59,275 bases of DNA from Acanthaster planci (Eukaryota > Echinodermata > Asteroidea > Valvatida > Acanthasteridae). The translations under genes and the position numbers were made by a program. Shown piece after piece: positions 42,818 to 52,745 of this stretch (position 1 is its first letter; every line of letters starts with the position of its first letter). The stretch spans positions 620,320 to 679,594 of the forward strand of contig NW_019091536.1 in assembly GCF_001949145.1 (NCBI RefSeq). The letters are read 5' to 3'. Under the pieces are notes generated by a model. The model saw only the letters and a program-made list of their open reading frames with translations. It was not told the origin of the DNA and did no database searches.

Positions 42818-45800
42818 GTAAGTTCAATGTCCAACTAGAACTATTAGCCAAGGAAGTCGAGTTTAAACAAGATAGTGAGACAGTTCACTGCAAACAGCAT
42901 TCACTGATCTGATATGTGTTACCACACAGACGTATATTTTGTTGGATCGTTGGGCTTTCGCGAGAGCTTGGTGTAGTCGGCTAAATGTCATAGAATTGAA
43001 GCATGTTGCGGTTCGTTTTTGTTGTCTTATTCTGAAAGGGATGCTCGTCTCACATTTTGATCAAAAATTTTCCTTTTTTGGAACTCATAGGTGGCACAAA
43101 ACTATTTTATGAATGGTTTATTAACAAACGACATCATTGCAGTAAAAACGGAATTGCGACCTCTTTGACAAGTCTCACACTAATACGTCAAATTAAAATT
43201 GTACAACTAAAACTTGCATCGTTTGAATCGATGTGGTTTTGCATAAATAAAACACACAGACCAACTGACCACTTAAAACCAGAATGAAGAGAGAAAAAAG
43301 AAATAGAAAGAGGCAAGATTCGAGAGGAGCGACATCATCATTCATGAAAACAAGTGAGATGACAAAATCAAGATTTCATTAGGTTTGTAAGATAAGGAAT
43401 CAGGCTTCTCCTAAACCTGTTTGTTCTGCATTTGTATGATACATATTTAGGTTTATTGAGTAGTTGCAGGTCAGTAGTGGTATACTCAGATTTAGGAAAC
43501 CAATCCGAGAATCTCTCACGGCAGATCGAGGCACTCGCTCTCTCGGTAAATTTCCTACAGACTTTCTCTCTCCGATCTCGGAGTGAGTCCAGTTGTCAGG
43601 AGGTCAAATCTACAAAATACGGCATCGTTATCATAAGCCTAAACACTGTGTTAGTATTAATATCATTGTTATCACAAATAGGTCATTTGGGAGTCACTTT
43701 GTGGTAAATTTTTCAACCTTAGGGAGACATTGGTCATTAGGGAGGCATTTCAATGTCGCTGGATTTTCTCGAGTTACCAACCCGTGTCTGGGTATAAGAT
43801 CAGCACTCCACAGGGAGATATAGTATGATGGCCCCGGAGGGACATCGTCAATCGTCAATATTGACGCTTATTTGCGACCAAATTCACGACTCGTTGTATC
43901 CCGGTCGCAAATGTTGAAGCGATTTTGTTTCCAGTAGGCTAAGCCAGGTAGAGAGAGGAGTTGTCGGCTATAGACACAGTGATTGCTTTTTAACGTTGTC
44001 CCCCTGCATTGTACCGAAACTGCCCAGCAGAATAACGACTTAAGATCAAGCCGAAAAATGAAGGTCGTTGCGCGTGCGCGCGAACACTTCATCTCCGCGT
44101 AGCTTGCTAGAAAAACTTTCGCAGCAATATGCACGACTGGAGAGCGAGTAGTAAATTTGGTCGTGAATATTGGCGTCAATGTTGACGATTGATGCTGTCC
44201 ATCTAGGGTCACCTGGAGGGATATAGAAACTTTAATTCGTTAGGTTCACCTCTTAATGCTAAGGTTTTAGCAGGCTTTCCGGAGATATAACTGATTCAAC
44301 TGTACAACACACTGGGGAACATTTGAAAGGCCACATGTAAACTCTTCGCATCTTGGAGACGTCGATCCAAGTTCGGACGTTACTGTTTACTTGTCTCTAA
44401 AACTGTTTTTACAGCACCTCTTGCCAGCGCACTAACACCATGTGGGCCCAGGATTCTTGTCATCGCTGGTGGCGCTGTGATGGCTGTTGGTACCCTTGGA
44501 GCCGCTACGTCAGCCTCTGTCCTTCATCTTACCTTATGGCTAGCCTTATCAAGTAAACGCTTGTTATCGTTTTTGAGAGTCACTAGGTTTCACGGGGTGG
44601 TGCGATTTTGCATAGATTCTGTGTTTATCCAATTGGAATGTTCTAAGGACATCATGATATCTTTGTTGTATAATTTCTTGAGATATTTTCTTTGAGTTGC
44701 TTTTGGCTGACATCCCAGGCATACACCGGTACCTGCTGGCGCCCTCACTCGGCGTTATTTTTATTAATCACTGAGAAATGATTGAACACTGACACGCTGC
44801 CCTACGTTCTCTACTGCACTACAAATGACAGTAAGCAAAGTGTATTCAAAATATTAGTAACATAAGTAATATACGTTGAAAATCCAAAAGCCATCAAGTG
44901 TAGTATATAAATTGATTTCTTGTTAATGAGGCACAGAATCCATCATGGGAAGCTAGTTATGTATACCAATGACTGAGTAGGCCTATTTACTGTTCTTGTG
45001 AATCAAATTATAACAAGGCTTATAAGTTTAGTCTAAGAAACGTTAATAGTCATTTACGTCCATGCCACGTGGTTGTAGTGCGAATGCCGTAGGGTGCAAT
45101 TATTAATAATAAAAATCGTAATGTTTACAAGTTGCCTCCTCCAAGCAAAAAGCTTTGTGGCCCACATTCATTTGTGGCCCATTAATAGTTCGTGGTCGGA
45201 AGCTGACAATATAAGACCCATCGCGTTTTTGAGCACTTGATCCTACTGACCACCGTAGTTTCCCACGATCCTCTTCAGTCAGTCGTGTTTGATGCTAGGC
45301 CGTGTGCAACACGTGCAGTCTGGACAATGAACATTGACCATGCCCATTTTGACACCTTATGAGAAGGCTCTGAAGAAATCATTATGTGGACACCTGTATG
45401 CTGTACCAAATGAGGGTTCAGATTGGTGCAGTGGTTCATTCCTCGCCTTCAGCCCCCCCCCCCACTGCAACCCGGGGTCGAATCCCACCTTGGTTAGCAT
45501 GTGGATTGGGTTTTCAGTCCCTGATTGACTCTGTGGGTTCCCATGGAGAATTAATCCGGGCTTTTTGTTTCCTCATTGCCTTCTTAATTATCACTTCATC
45601 CTGTAATTGGCACTGAATGTGCTGTCGGATGAACAGATGTAAAATAAAGTAATTGTATCAAACTAGAACCGAAAAAACCGACTGACAGTTGCAACGCAGT
45701 TACTGTTGTGTAACGTCTTTATGACGCCTAAATGATTGACTTATACCCAGCTATACAAAAGCATCCTTCTTTTTATCATTCACAGGTACTGGAGAAACCT

Positions 45801-47570
45801 TTGTTATTGTGTCTGCGTTCAAGCCGTTGATGGACTATTTTCCTGATAGCTTTGCTACCGCGAATGGCGTCGCACTTGCAGCAGGCACCCTCGGTATGAT
45901 GGTAATCCCGCCCTTCGCCGAATGGTTGGTTGCGTTGTACACATGGAGGGGTGCCCTTTTTCTCCTGGGTGCTGTTACCTTCAATATTTGCGTCCTTGGT
46001 GCTCTCCTCAGAACCTATAAAGCATCGTTTCACTCCAAAACGGGTTATCGGCAGGCTCCACACAAAGATGACATGGACGCTGACGAGGCAACGGAAAACA
46101 CTGATGGTGTACCAGGAGCGATTGGTGGGAAGTGTAAGGCGCTCTGCCGTACTCTGTTAGATCGTTTTGACCCTAAGTTGTTTGTAACTGAGCCCCGATT
46201 TTCCTTGTTCCAAGTACCGTCTTTCCTCGCGGGCGCGGTCTTCTCTGGTTGGCAGCTCTTTCTCGTTCCGCATGCGGTGGCCTTGGGCTACGGCAATCAA
46301 AAATCCTCGTTCCTGTCAACCTTTGCTGGGTTGGGTTCGCTTCTTGGACGTTTGACGAGTGGCTTCCTGACTGACCACCGACTCATCAAACCCATGGACC
46401 TGTTTAGTCTAGCATGTCTCCTGTGCGGCGTGTCGTGCATGATCGACCTTCTAGCCGTGTCTTCTTTCACTGCCCTGAGTGGTCTAGCCACCTTGACAGG
46501 ACTTGCCATTGGTTACACCTATCCTCTCACGTTCGCAGTAACACATGACCTCATAGCTGAAGAGCGACGGATGGCGGCCTTCGGTTGGCAGTACCTATCT
46601 TTGGGTGCTGGACAGATTTTTGGCGGGGCTGTTTCGGGTAAGTTTGTGGTTGGCCCTGACTTGCTTTCAATAGGCCAATGCGCCCTTTATTGAGGTGCGC
46701 CTTCATCAGCAAAGAAGAGAAAGCCTGTGGGAGGTTTTGCAACTGGGATTGTGCACGCGCCCGTTGCACCCTCCAAGATAATAGAGGGATTGTGTTTCTT
46801 TCTTCTTTTGCAATGGTTCTTTGTCATATTGATCCAGTACTTTGTATTTTCGAAATATGGCGTAGTCGACGCGCATCACGAGAATCTGATGTGGGAAGTG
46901 ACTTCATGAAATACGGCCGTTTCACAATAGTGCGCCACCAAGAGTTTGCAACGCGTTGGCCAATCACAGTACACGAAATTTGTCGACCCAATGTGCGTTT
47001 GGAAAGGGTCGACAAATTTCGTGTGTTGTGATTGGCCAATATATTGCAAACTCTTGGTGGCGCGCTATTGTGAATCGCCCGTATTGGTCGAGCTCGGGCG
47101 GCCCTGTTCTTGACACGGGTGTGCCCCCAGGCTCCCTGGGTCCGTCCCTGAATGTGTCACACCAGCTGCTTCATAGCTTATTTCAAAACTGACAGTGGCG
47201 CTTGTACATTGGGGTAGAAGAGCCAAGTATGAGGCACGAGCGGGACCAAGAGAGGGCGCAATTTTCCTAGCGGTAGAGACTCTTGATGGGAACTGCACCT
47301 CGCTGGCTCACAAGCGTTACGATAGCTTCTTCATTTCTGGAAAAAAAAAAACAAATTGAGTAGTAAGGGCATGACATTTTTGCAAATTTTGTCCACATTG
47401 TAGCGCCTGTTCCTTGTAACTTTTTGATTTTGATTTCCCATGCAGGTTGGACGTACGACATGACCAACAATTACGAGGTCGTGTTTCTGATGTACGGAGG
47501 CTTGTCCTTTGCTGTGGTACCGTTCATGCTGGCAATAAGATTTACTGAATGGCTGTGTCCGACTTCTTGA
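42616..47570 (+). CDS. Monocarboxylate-transporter-like MFS protein (SLC16 family)
   Basis: A 12-TM major facilitator likely to carry small monocarboxylates or related solutes with protons across the plasma membrane; the true substrate is unknown. Exons 42616-42817, 44415-44552, 45786-46637 and 47446-47570 join in frame to 438 aa. MCT hallmarks: an N-terminal DG...WRW motif before TM1, PLASAL in TM2, WRGALFLLGA around TM5-TM6 with VLGALLR, a long polar central loop (about residues 190-240), then GLGSLLGRLTSGFLTD, TYPLTFAVTHDL, GAGQIFGGAVSGW and a C-terminal TM in exon 4. Length is typical of short MCTs. A tail-exon duplicate lies at 34232-34338. SLC16 member cannot be assigned; 5' non-coding exons are possible because a CAGGTGCAA acceptor-like site lies just before the ATG. 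Confidence 0.9.
43842..44200. mobile_element. MITE in transporter intron 1 (long inverted ends)
   Basis: The left end CATCGTCAATCGTCAATATT continues TGACGC and GACCAAATT; the right end read backwards gives CATCAATCGTCAACATTGAC, GCC and GACCAAATT. The arms are about 55-60 bp and imperfect; total about 360 bp, no coding capacity. Confidence 0.7.
44415..44552 (+). CDS. MCT-like exon 2
   Basis: The 138-nt exon encodes APLASALTPCGPRILVIAGG, then AVMAVGTLGAATSASVLHLT, then LWLALS, covering the end of TM2, TM3 and the start of TM4. The acceptor is TTTTTACAG and the donor CAA|GTAAAC, with phase 1 out. Confidence 0.87.
45410..45660 (+). mobile_element. tRNA-derived SINE, copy 2
   Basis: A-box-like TTGGTGCAGTGGTTCATTCC, a C-rich spacer, B-box-like GGTCGAATCCC, then a body sharing GGATTGGGTTTTCAG, GTGGGTTC and GGCTTTTTG-type blocks with copy 1 near 1432, ending near AATAAAGTAATTG. 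It sits in the transporter's intron 2, same strand. Confidence 0.65.
45786..46637 (+). CDS. MCT-like exon 3 (main body)
   Basis: The 852-nt exon encodes most of the protein: TGETFVIVSAFKPLMDYFPD, then ANGVALAAGTLGMMVIPPFA, then WRGALFLLGAVTF, then a polar loop (KDDMDADEATENTDG), then PRFSLFQVPSFLAGAVFSGW and the C-terminal MFS half through GAGQIFGGAVSG. The acceptor is TTCACAG and the donor TCGG|GTAAGT; reading past the donor adds only spurious residues before a stop. Confidence 0.93.
46912..47086. mobile_element. Fold-back MITE, family D, copy 1 (intron 3 of transporter)
   Basis: Almost palindromic: the left half contains TTCACAATAGTGCGCCACCA, AGAGTTTGCAA, GGCCAATCACA and CGAAATTTGTCGACC, and the right half contains each in reverse complement, around a short centre TGCGTTTGGAAA. 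Total about 175 bp. Confidence 0.85.
47446..47570 (+). CDS. MCT-like exon 4 (last TM and stop)
   Basis: After TTTCCCATGCAG it completes Gly and encodes WTYDMTNNYEVVFLMYGGLS, then FAVVPFMLAIRFTEWLCPTS and TGA at 47568-47570. GW-x-YD-x-T-x-x-Y is the usual lead-in to the final TM pair of MCTs. Confidence 0.93.
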
Positions 47571-47732
47571 ACTTATCACCGTGGTTCAACTGAAGCGCCC
47601 TCTTTCTTTTTGGCCTACCTTGGGGTCATGCTCATACCGATCTCCTAAGTTATATATAGCGCCATATTCATGTCTGTAGGCCGCATTTTATAGATGACTA
47701 TATGTATAAAATAAGACAAAACCCTGGGCAAA

Positions 47733-47738
47733 AATAAA
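47733..47738 (+). promoter_or_regulatory. Candidate polyadenylation signal of the transporter
   Basis: AATAAA about 165 bp after the stop codon, just before the inserted MITE. Another AATAAA lies past the MITE at 47983-47988, so the insertion could alter 3'-end choice. Confidence 0.45.
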
Positions 47739-47749
47739 ACCAAGTAATA

Positions 47750-47979
47750 TCCGCTCCGAGCGGAACAAAAGAGGGCGTGTTTTTGGTACGCACCGCCACA
47801 TTAAGGCGTGCAAGCATATACATGTTAGACGCGGAGCAAGCTGAGTTCGCGGAACTAATTTACTCCGGCATGTATGCAGTTTGTGTACACGCAGAACGCG
47901 TGCAAGAAGTAACCAGCTTGTAACCACCTGTCTTTAAATTTCTTTTCGCCGATTGGGGTGCACTTCAGCTCGGGGCGGA
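47750..47979 (+). mobile_element. MITE family E, copy 1
   Basis: Inverted ends TCCGCTCCGAGC / GCTCGGGGCGGA enclose 230 bp. The paralogous site at about 34510-34525 lacks it, giving an empty-site comparison. Flanks TAATA and TAAAA may be a decayed 5-bp target duplication. A copy in the opposite orientation is at 48892-49083. Confidence 0.85.
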
Positions 47980-48118
47980 TAAAATAAACCAGTCACTACA
48001 AAACTGCTTAGTTCCGATTTGTCTGCTTGTTGGTTAATTGTTGCTTTAAAATCTGATTTTTGGAAAATCCTTGGAAAATCGAAGAGAATCATTGTGTATA
48101 TCGTTCATGGAAAAAGAC

Positions 48119-48300
48119 ACGGGCGTTTCATAACAGTGCACCTATAAGACTTTGAAATGCGTTGACATGACCAATCACAGTGCGCGAAATCTATCGATCC
48201 AAAGCACGTTTGGAAAGGGTCGACAGACTTCGCACCTTGTGAATAATGCTTAACGCGCTGCAAACTCTTGAAAGCGCACTACTGTGAAACGTCCGTATTC
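48119..48300. mobile_element. Fold-back MITE, family D, copy 2
   Basis: GGGCGTTTCATAACAGTGCA at the left, GACCAATCACAGTGCGCGAA and GCACGTTTGGAAAGGGTCGA inside, and GCGCACTACTGTGAAACGTC at the right give the same plan as 46912-47086, more diverged. Confidence 0.75.
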
Positions 48301-48500
48301 AAACATTCAGACGGCACACGCTCACAACTGAAATCCAAAGTCTCTACGGAGTATCAGCAAATATCTGCAAATCAGATGTAGAGCCAACCGAATGCAGACT
48401 AGCCCTATCTCATATCTTATTCACATGCTGAATGTTAAGTCGTAAACTGTGTGTTCTATTGTCTGTTTTCAATTCTATCGCTTATATGGTAATTTACTAT

Positions 48501-48822
48501 GGGGTGCGTTCGATTAGCTTCCCTGAATACACCAGTGTTACTTGCAAGGGAAGCTTAGAAATGAGGCTAATCAAACGCTGCAGTGTTTTCGCCAAGGCAT
48601 TCTGGGAAAAACGTCAAGTCCCCGCCGCGTTCCATCATGTACGTCCGTCCTTGCTCGAACAGTCCATCCGTGACGTCATTACACTTGGGCAGCCTCCACA
48701 GACCTGCTCACTGGCCGGGGTTGTGGTGGCTGACACCAGGGCAGGCATGAGGATCACGTGATGGCTAAACGAACGCTCTCATCTAAGTTTAACTAACACG
48801 TGTAAGCTAATCGAACGCATCC
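48501..48822. mobile_element. MITE with GCGTTCGATTAGCTT inverted ends
   Basis: The left end GGGGTGCGTTCGATTAGCTT and the right end AAGCTAATCGAACGCATCC are near-perfect inverted repeats around about 320 bp. ACTAT flanks both sides (48496-48500 and 48823-48827), a likely target-site duplication. The open frame inside is not a transposase. Confidence 0.85.
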
Positions 48823-48891
48823 ACTATAAATCTGTGTGATGTCTTTTTTAGTGGATTTTAAATGTCTGTTTTTTGTAATTAGCGTTTTGTA

Positions 48892-49083
48892 TCTGCCCCA
48901 AGCTGAAGTGCATGGCGAAAACAAGCGGGTTCTTGCACGCGTTCTATTGTACGCAAAGACCATACAAGGCAGAATAACTTAGTAACGCGTACTCAGCGTG
49001 CTCTGCGTCTAACGCGCATACACTTGCGCGCGCCTACGCGGTGAGTACTAAAAAAAGCCCTCCTTTGTTCCGCTGGGGGCGGA
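48892..49083 (-). mobile_element. MITE family E, copy 2 (inverted)
   Basis: Starts TCTGCCCCAAGCTGAAGTGC and ends GTTCCGCTGGGGGCGGA; read on the minus strand it matches 47750-47979 along most of its length. It is flanked by a perfect 5-bp duplication TTGTA (48887-48891 and 49084-49088). Confidence 0.85.
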
Positions 49084-49413
49084 TTGTAATTCATTTGATG
49101 TAGCTATATGTTTTCTTATTCTAATTGCATTTTTGTCATACACTCTTCTTTTGGATACATTTTAAACTGTAAACAATGTGTAATTTCAGCTGTTGCTGCG
49201 ATGCATGATAATAAAAATAAACAGCAGAATAAAATATCAAAAATAATAGTAATAACAATACTAATTTTGTGAGGAACACTGATATCCGTAAATATAACAC
49301 TAGATACCCGAGCAGGCTTTGCCTCAGTTAAGTCAGACTTGCTACATATTTTTTAGCCTTTAGGTATTAGGGATCGTGATTTCAAGATGCACTTGCCTTG
49401 GGGAGATGTTGCT

Positions 49414-49877
49414 TTTGATTACCGGTTTTGCCCTTACACCGGCGTATATTCATAACATTGCATTGCAAAAACTGCGGTGTTAAAAACAACACTTTTTGGT
49501 GTTATCAGATCACCACACCATAGGGTGTTACTTGAACACTGCTGGTGTTACTTTACATACCAATAGGTGTTACAATGCACTGGAGGGTGTTAAAATTGAT
49601 ACCAACTTTTTAACACCAGTGAAAAGTCTTGGTGTAGTCCGCTGATAATACCGAGGGTGTCAAATTTAACACTCCAGTTTTTGCAGTACGTATACTCGGT
49701 GCTTGTCCGAGAGCTTTTGAAAAAATTCACAAGCTTACGCGGGTAAGAATCGAACCCACAACTTCCTGGTTAAGCTTAATTTAAGCCCGCGATTTTTTTC
49801 ACACACTCTCGGACGAGCACTGAGCATACAGTGTTATGAATATACGTTGGTGTAAAGGCAAAACCTGTAATTAAAAT
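49414..49877. mobile_element. Outer fold-back element with internal tRNA-like B box
   Basis: The left arm GGTTTTGCCCTTACACCGG / GTATATTCATAACA (49414-49457) pairs with the right arm TGTTATGAATATAC / GGTGTAAAGGCAAAACC (49832-49875). Inside, TCGGTGCTTGTCCGAGAGC pairs with CTCTCGGACGAGCACTGAG. Between them the minus strand reads GTGGGTTCGATTCTTAC, a T-arm/B-box-like tRNA piece near 49740-49760. Another MITE is nested at 49463-49687. Confidence 0.75.
49463..49687. mobile_element. Nested MITE rich in GGTGTTA motifs
   Basis: Ends TTGCAAAAACTGCGGTGTTA and AACACTCCAGTTTTTGCAG are inverted repeats. The interior has GGTGTTA or TAACACC about eight times in both orientations, an unusual internal organisation. 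It interrupts the left half of the outer element. Confidence 0.8.
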
Positions 49878-52125
49878 GAAGAGGAACGTGATGTTTAGCA
49901 CAGGTTTAAATGACCATCCACATTATTGAGATAATGTATCTTGGAAATTCGATACATGGGATTTCAGTCTGAAATATCTTGTTACAAGACGGAATTATAT
50001 GATTTGATACAAAGATTACCGCAATAGGCTAACCCTGCTTTACGCGTTTCTGAAAAACTGTTATTAGGAATGACGCGCTACACGTCATGTATGAAATTTC
50101 ATGTACATTTTTCTAAGACATATCCTCTCATTTGCACTGACGGCCATTTGTACTTCCGCAATTTTTGGCATCCTGGGTCGAAAACTAGATATTTTAAGAG
50201 AGGGGTACTAAACTCGACAAACCTTGCGTCAAGCGTACGCAAGACATAAGAAAAAGTTCCAAAGGCGAAATAAAGTGACCATTCCCGTTTCCCCGATAAA
50301 CGTCTCGTCAAGACGGAAATACTTGAGAACTTAAACGCTTCCTTCTGCATCCGAGAGAGACGGTTTTTCTGAGATGGGATTCTGAGAAACACACATTAAC
50401 ATTATGTCAAGAGATCTTCTTTCCGAGACAAGACATCGTGGAGAGAAACCAATTCGTCTTCCCGCAATAATTTATTGAAGAAATGCCAAAACACGGCTGG
50501 CCACGTTGAGCTTCCGTACATATTGGCTATGCACGTGAGGAAAAAAACATAAATGCAGATTACAGGACATTGATGGATGCTAGCGGGAACAGGAGAAACG
50601 CGGACGGCCACTTTAGGCTTCCGTATGCATATATAGACTGGTATCATAGAGCTATATTAGGTCTAAGCTTGGTACAGAAAAAGAAAGAGTAAGATTTCAA
50701 GAATACGGTAGTACCGTCTTAATTAACGAGTATTTGAGAAATTGGATTTGAGGAGGAAAACTAACCATGGCTTACTTGCAGTTTGCTGGGAAGAGAAATT
50801 AAAAAAAACCACTAATGTAGAGCGATGAACATGAGAGCAAATTTCGTCCCGACCTTTCGTAAAATTAAGTTTCATACACAGTTCATTCAAGAACGTCATG
50901 CTTTCTTGAGAATTTCTCTCAGTGGGAAAAACTCTCGACTGGATTATGAAACTTCTTGGATTCCGGTCGGTGTTAAGCTTGGGCTGTTCAGTACTGTTGT
51001 GTAACTTAACATTTCTCCTTTACTCGTTTGGGATAAGTTGACATTCTTTTTTCATGGCATCTTTTTCTTTTTTTATTTTTAAACTTCATTCATTTTTGCA
51101 ATTGTTTGGATGGGTGTTTTTCAATCCATTCTTTGTCAATGCGCCTTGACCCTTGAGTATCTTATAAGAATATTTAACTCGTTGAAATCTTCTCTGTAGA
51201 CCTCGGCTTACATGCATCGTGTGCAATGCTGAACACTGAAAGCAGTCGCTGTGGAAACTGCAAATCATTTCTATGGTTTTGTTCCTGAACTCTCGATGAA
51301 CTAGAGCCCCGGAAATCGATACAACAGTGACTTTTATTTTTAATCACTAAAATACGCAGTCCATGAATAGATCAAATAAAATATGGGGGGAAACTGCCGG
51401 CCGGAAATCGGCTTATTATTATACCGTGGTCCGCTTCAGCCCTCCGCCGTCTCGGGGAACGCTGTTACCCCGTCACAGTAACTGCCTGGACGGTGTGCAT
51501 TTCGGCTGGGTTCATTGAGGGGGCTCGATCACGCGTGAAGGCGGCTCTCCGGAGGAGAACAGAATGTCTCTATTTCCCCTCCGGCCGCTTGGGGATGGGC
51601 CTTGCGCTCCCGGCCAAATTTTGTATAAGCTGTTGTACCGCCGAAGCACCCCTGACCGGCAGGGCTGAATATGCGCCAAAATAAGCAATAGCAAACATGA
51701 TAAGCCCGTTACTCATGGTCCAACGGTGGTACTAAAACAAGAAACAATTCTTAACCTTGCCATAACCTCGCCGGCCCCGATCAAGGCAAAACCTTGCACG
51801 CGCATGACTTTTAGTTTTGGGAGAAGAGATTCCTAGCGATAAGACAGTGGTTATAGATACAGGTGCTTAAAAAATATTGTGCTTTGTCAAGTGACGTCAA
51901 CGTGCGGAAGCAAACCACATTTAAATTTTTAACTGATCATAACATAAAGTTCTAATTTTCAGTATAGCATAATTTTCACAATGTGGCAGACAAGTGAGGT
52001 CGGTGTTTTTGCCGGCGTGCATGTGCCTGGCAAAGCGTGGAAGTGCACATTGCCTGCATCCGTCGTTGGGGTGTACGAAAATCATTACCACCATTAACGA
52101 TCGCCAGTTTTTTTTTTTAATTTTA
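49878..52125. other. Intergenic, mostly unassigned
   Basis: The word ACGGCCA...CTTCCG recurs in the same orientation near 50140, 50495 and 50605, suggesting ends of an unclassified repeat. A GC-rich island lies at 51415-51690 with no gene I can name. Nothing else supported. Confidence 0.45.
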
Positions 52126-52286
52126 ATGGCTAATTGGCTTAATGGGCGCCTGACTGGTTGGCCAGCTACCTGGCTGGTTGTCTGGCTGGTTGATTGGCTG
52201 ACTGAATGATTGGCTGCCATGCTGGTTGGTTGACTGGTTTATCGGCTGGTTGGTTGGCTGTTTGACTGGTCGATTGTCTGGTTGTC
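52126..52286 (+). repeat. GGCTGGTTG minisatellite, block 1
   Basis: Irregular 8-12 bp units of the type GGCTGGTTGACT / GACTGGTTGGCC. It stops abruptly at TGTCTCCCAAGG, where the ~275-bp duplicated unit begins. Confidence 0.85.
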
Positions 52287-52563
52287 TCCCAAGGGGTCGA
52301 AGGTCTGATACTGAACGTTGCTAATGACAGGGTGTGCCCTCCACTGACACGAAGATGTACAAAGCTGAAAATCAGAATATGACGTTGCGTCTGGAAGTCT
52401 TGGAGGTAGTTTGCAATGAAACCTGCCTCCTCTGAAGCCACTTGCGAAGCTGCTTTGCCACAGAAGCATTGTTGTGGCTGGCGCCGCCGACCATTTGGAC
52501 ATAGCCTGACTCTCAGTTACGGTAATCCGTTGGAATTCGTGATCACAGAATGCATTGTTTCAG
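52287..52563. repeat. ~275-bp duplicated unit, copy 1
   Basis: Begins TCTCCCAAGGGGTCGAAGGT and ends near ATCACAGAATGCATTGTTT. A clearly related copy in the same orientation is at 54029-54306. The copy here sits between two blocks of the GGCTGGTTG minisatellite. The minus strand of the second copy stays open for long, but I recognise no protein family. Confidence 0.85.
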
Positions 52564-52583
52564 AAGCTGGCCGCCTACTTGGA

Positions 52584-52745
52584 AGATTGAATGGCTGGTT
52601 GCCAGCTGGCAAGCTGACTGACTGGTTGATTGACTGGTTGGTTGGCTATTTGACTGGCCAATCGACTGGTTGGCCGGCTGCTTGGCTAATCGAATGGCTG
52701 GTTGGTTGGCTGTTTGGTTGGATAGCTGAGTGACTGGTTGGTGTT
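52584..52745 (+). repeat. GGCTGGTTG minisatellite, block 2
   Basis: Same unit type as block 1 (GACTGGTTGATTGACTGGTT and similar), ending in GTTTTTTTTTTTTCG. A short remnant, GTCTGGCTGTCTGGTTG, also follows the second duplicated unit near 54555. Confidence 0.85.

Larger units (their letters stand above)
47319..48043 (+). repeat. Source copy of the duplicated transporter tail
   Basis: End of intron 3, exon 4 and 3' flank of the transporter, duplicated at 34106-34600. The two copies differ mainly by a stop-creating base in exon 4 of the other copy and by the MITE at 47750-47979 in this one. Confidence 0.9.

Noticed and set aside
51415-51700. GC-rich island as an rRNA or snRNA gene
   Set aside because: I could not match it to any conserved rRNA, 5S or U-snRNA core, so no call is made.
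52416-52733. 105-codon Trp/Leu/Gly-rich open frame
   Set aside because: It is made largely by the GGCTGGTTG minisatellite.
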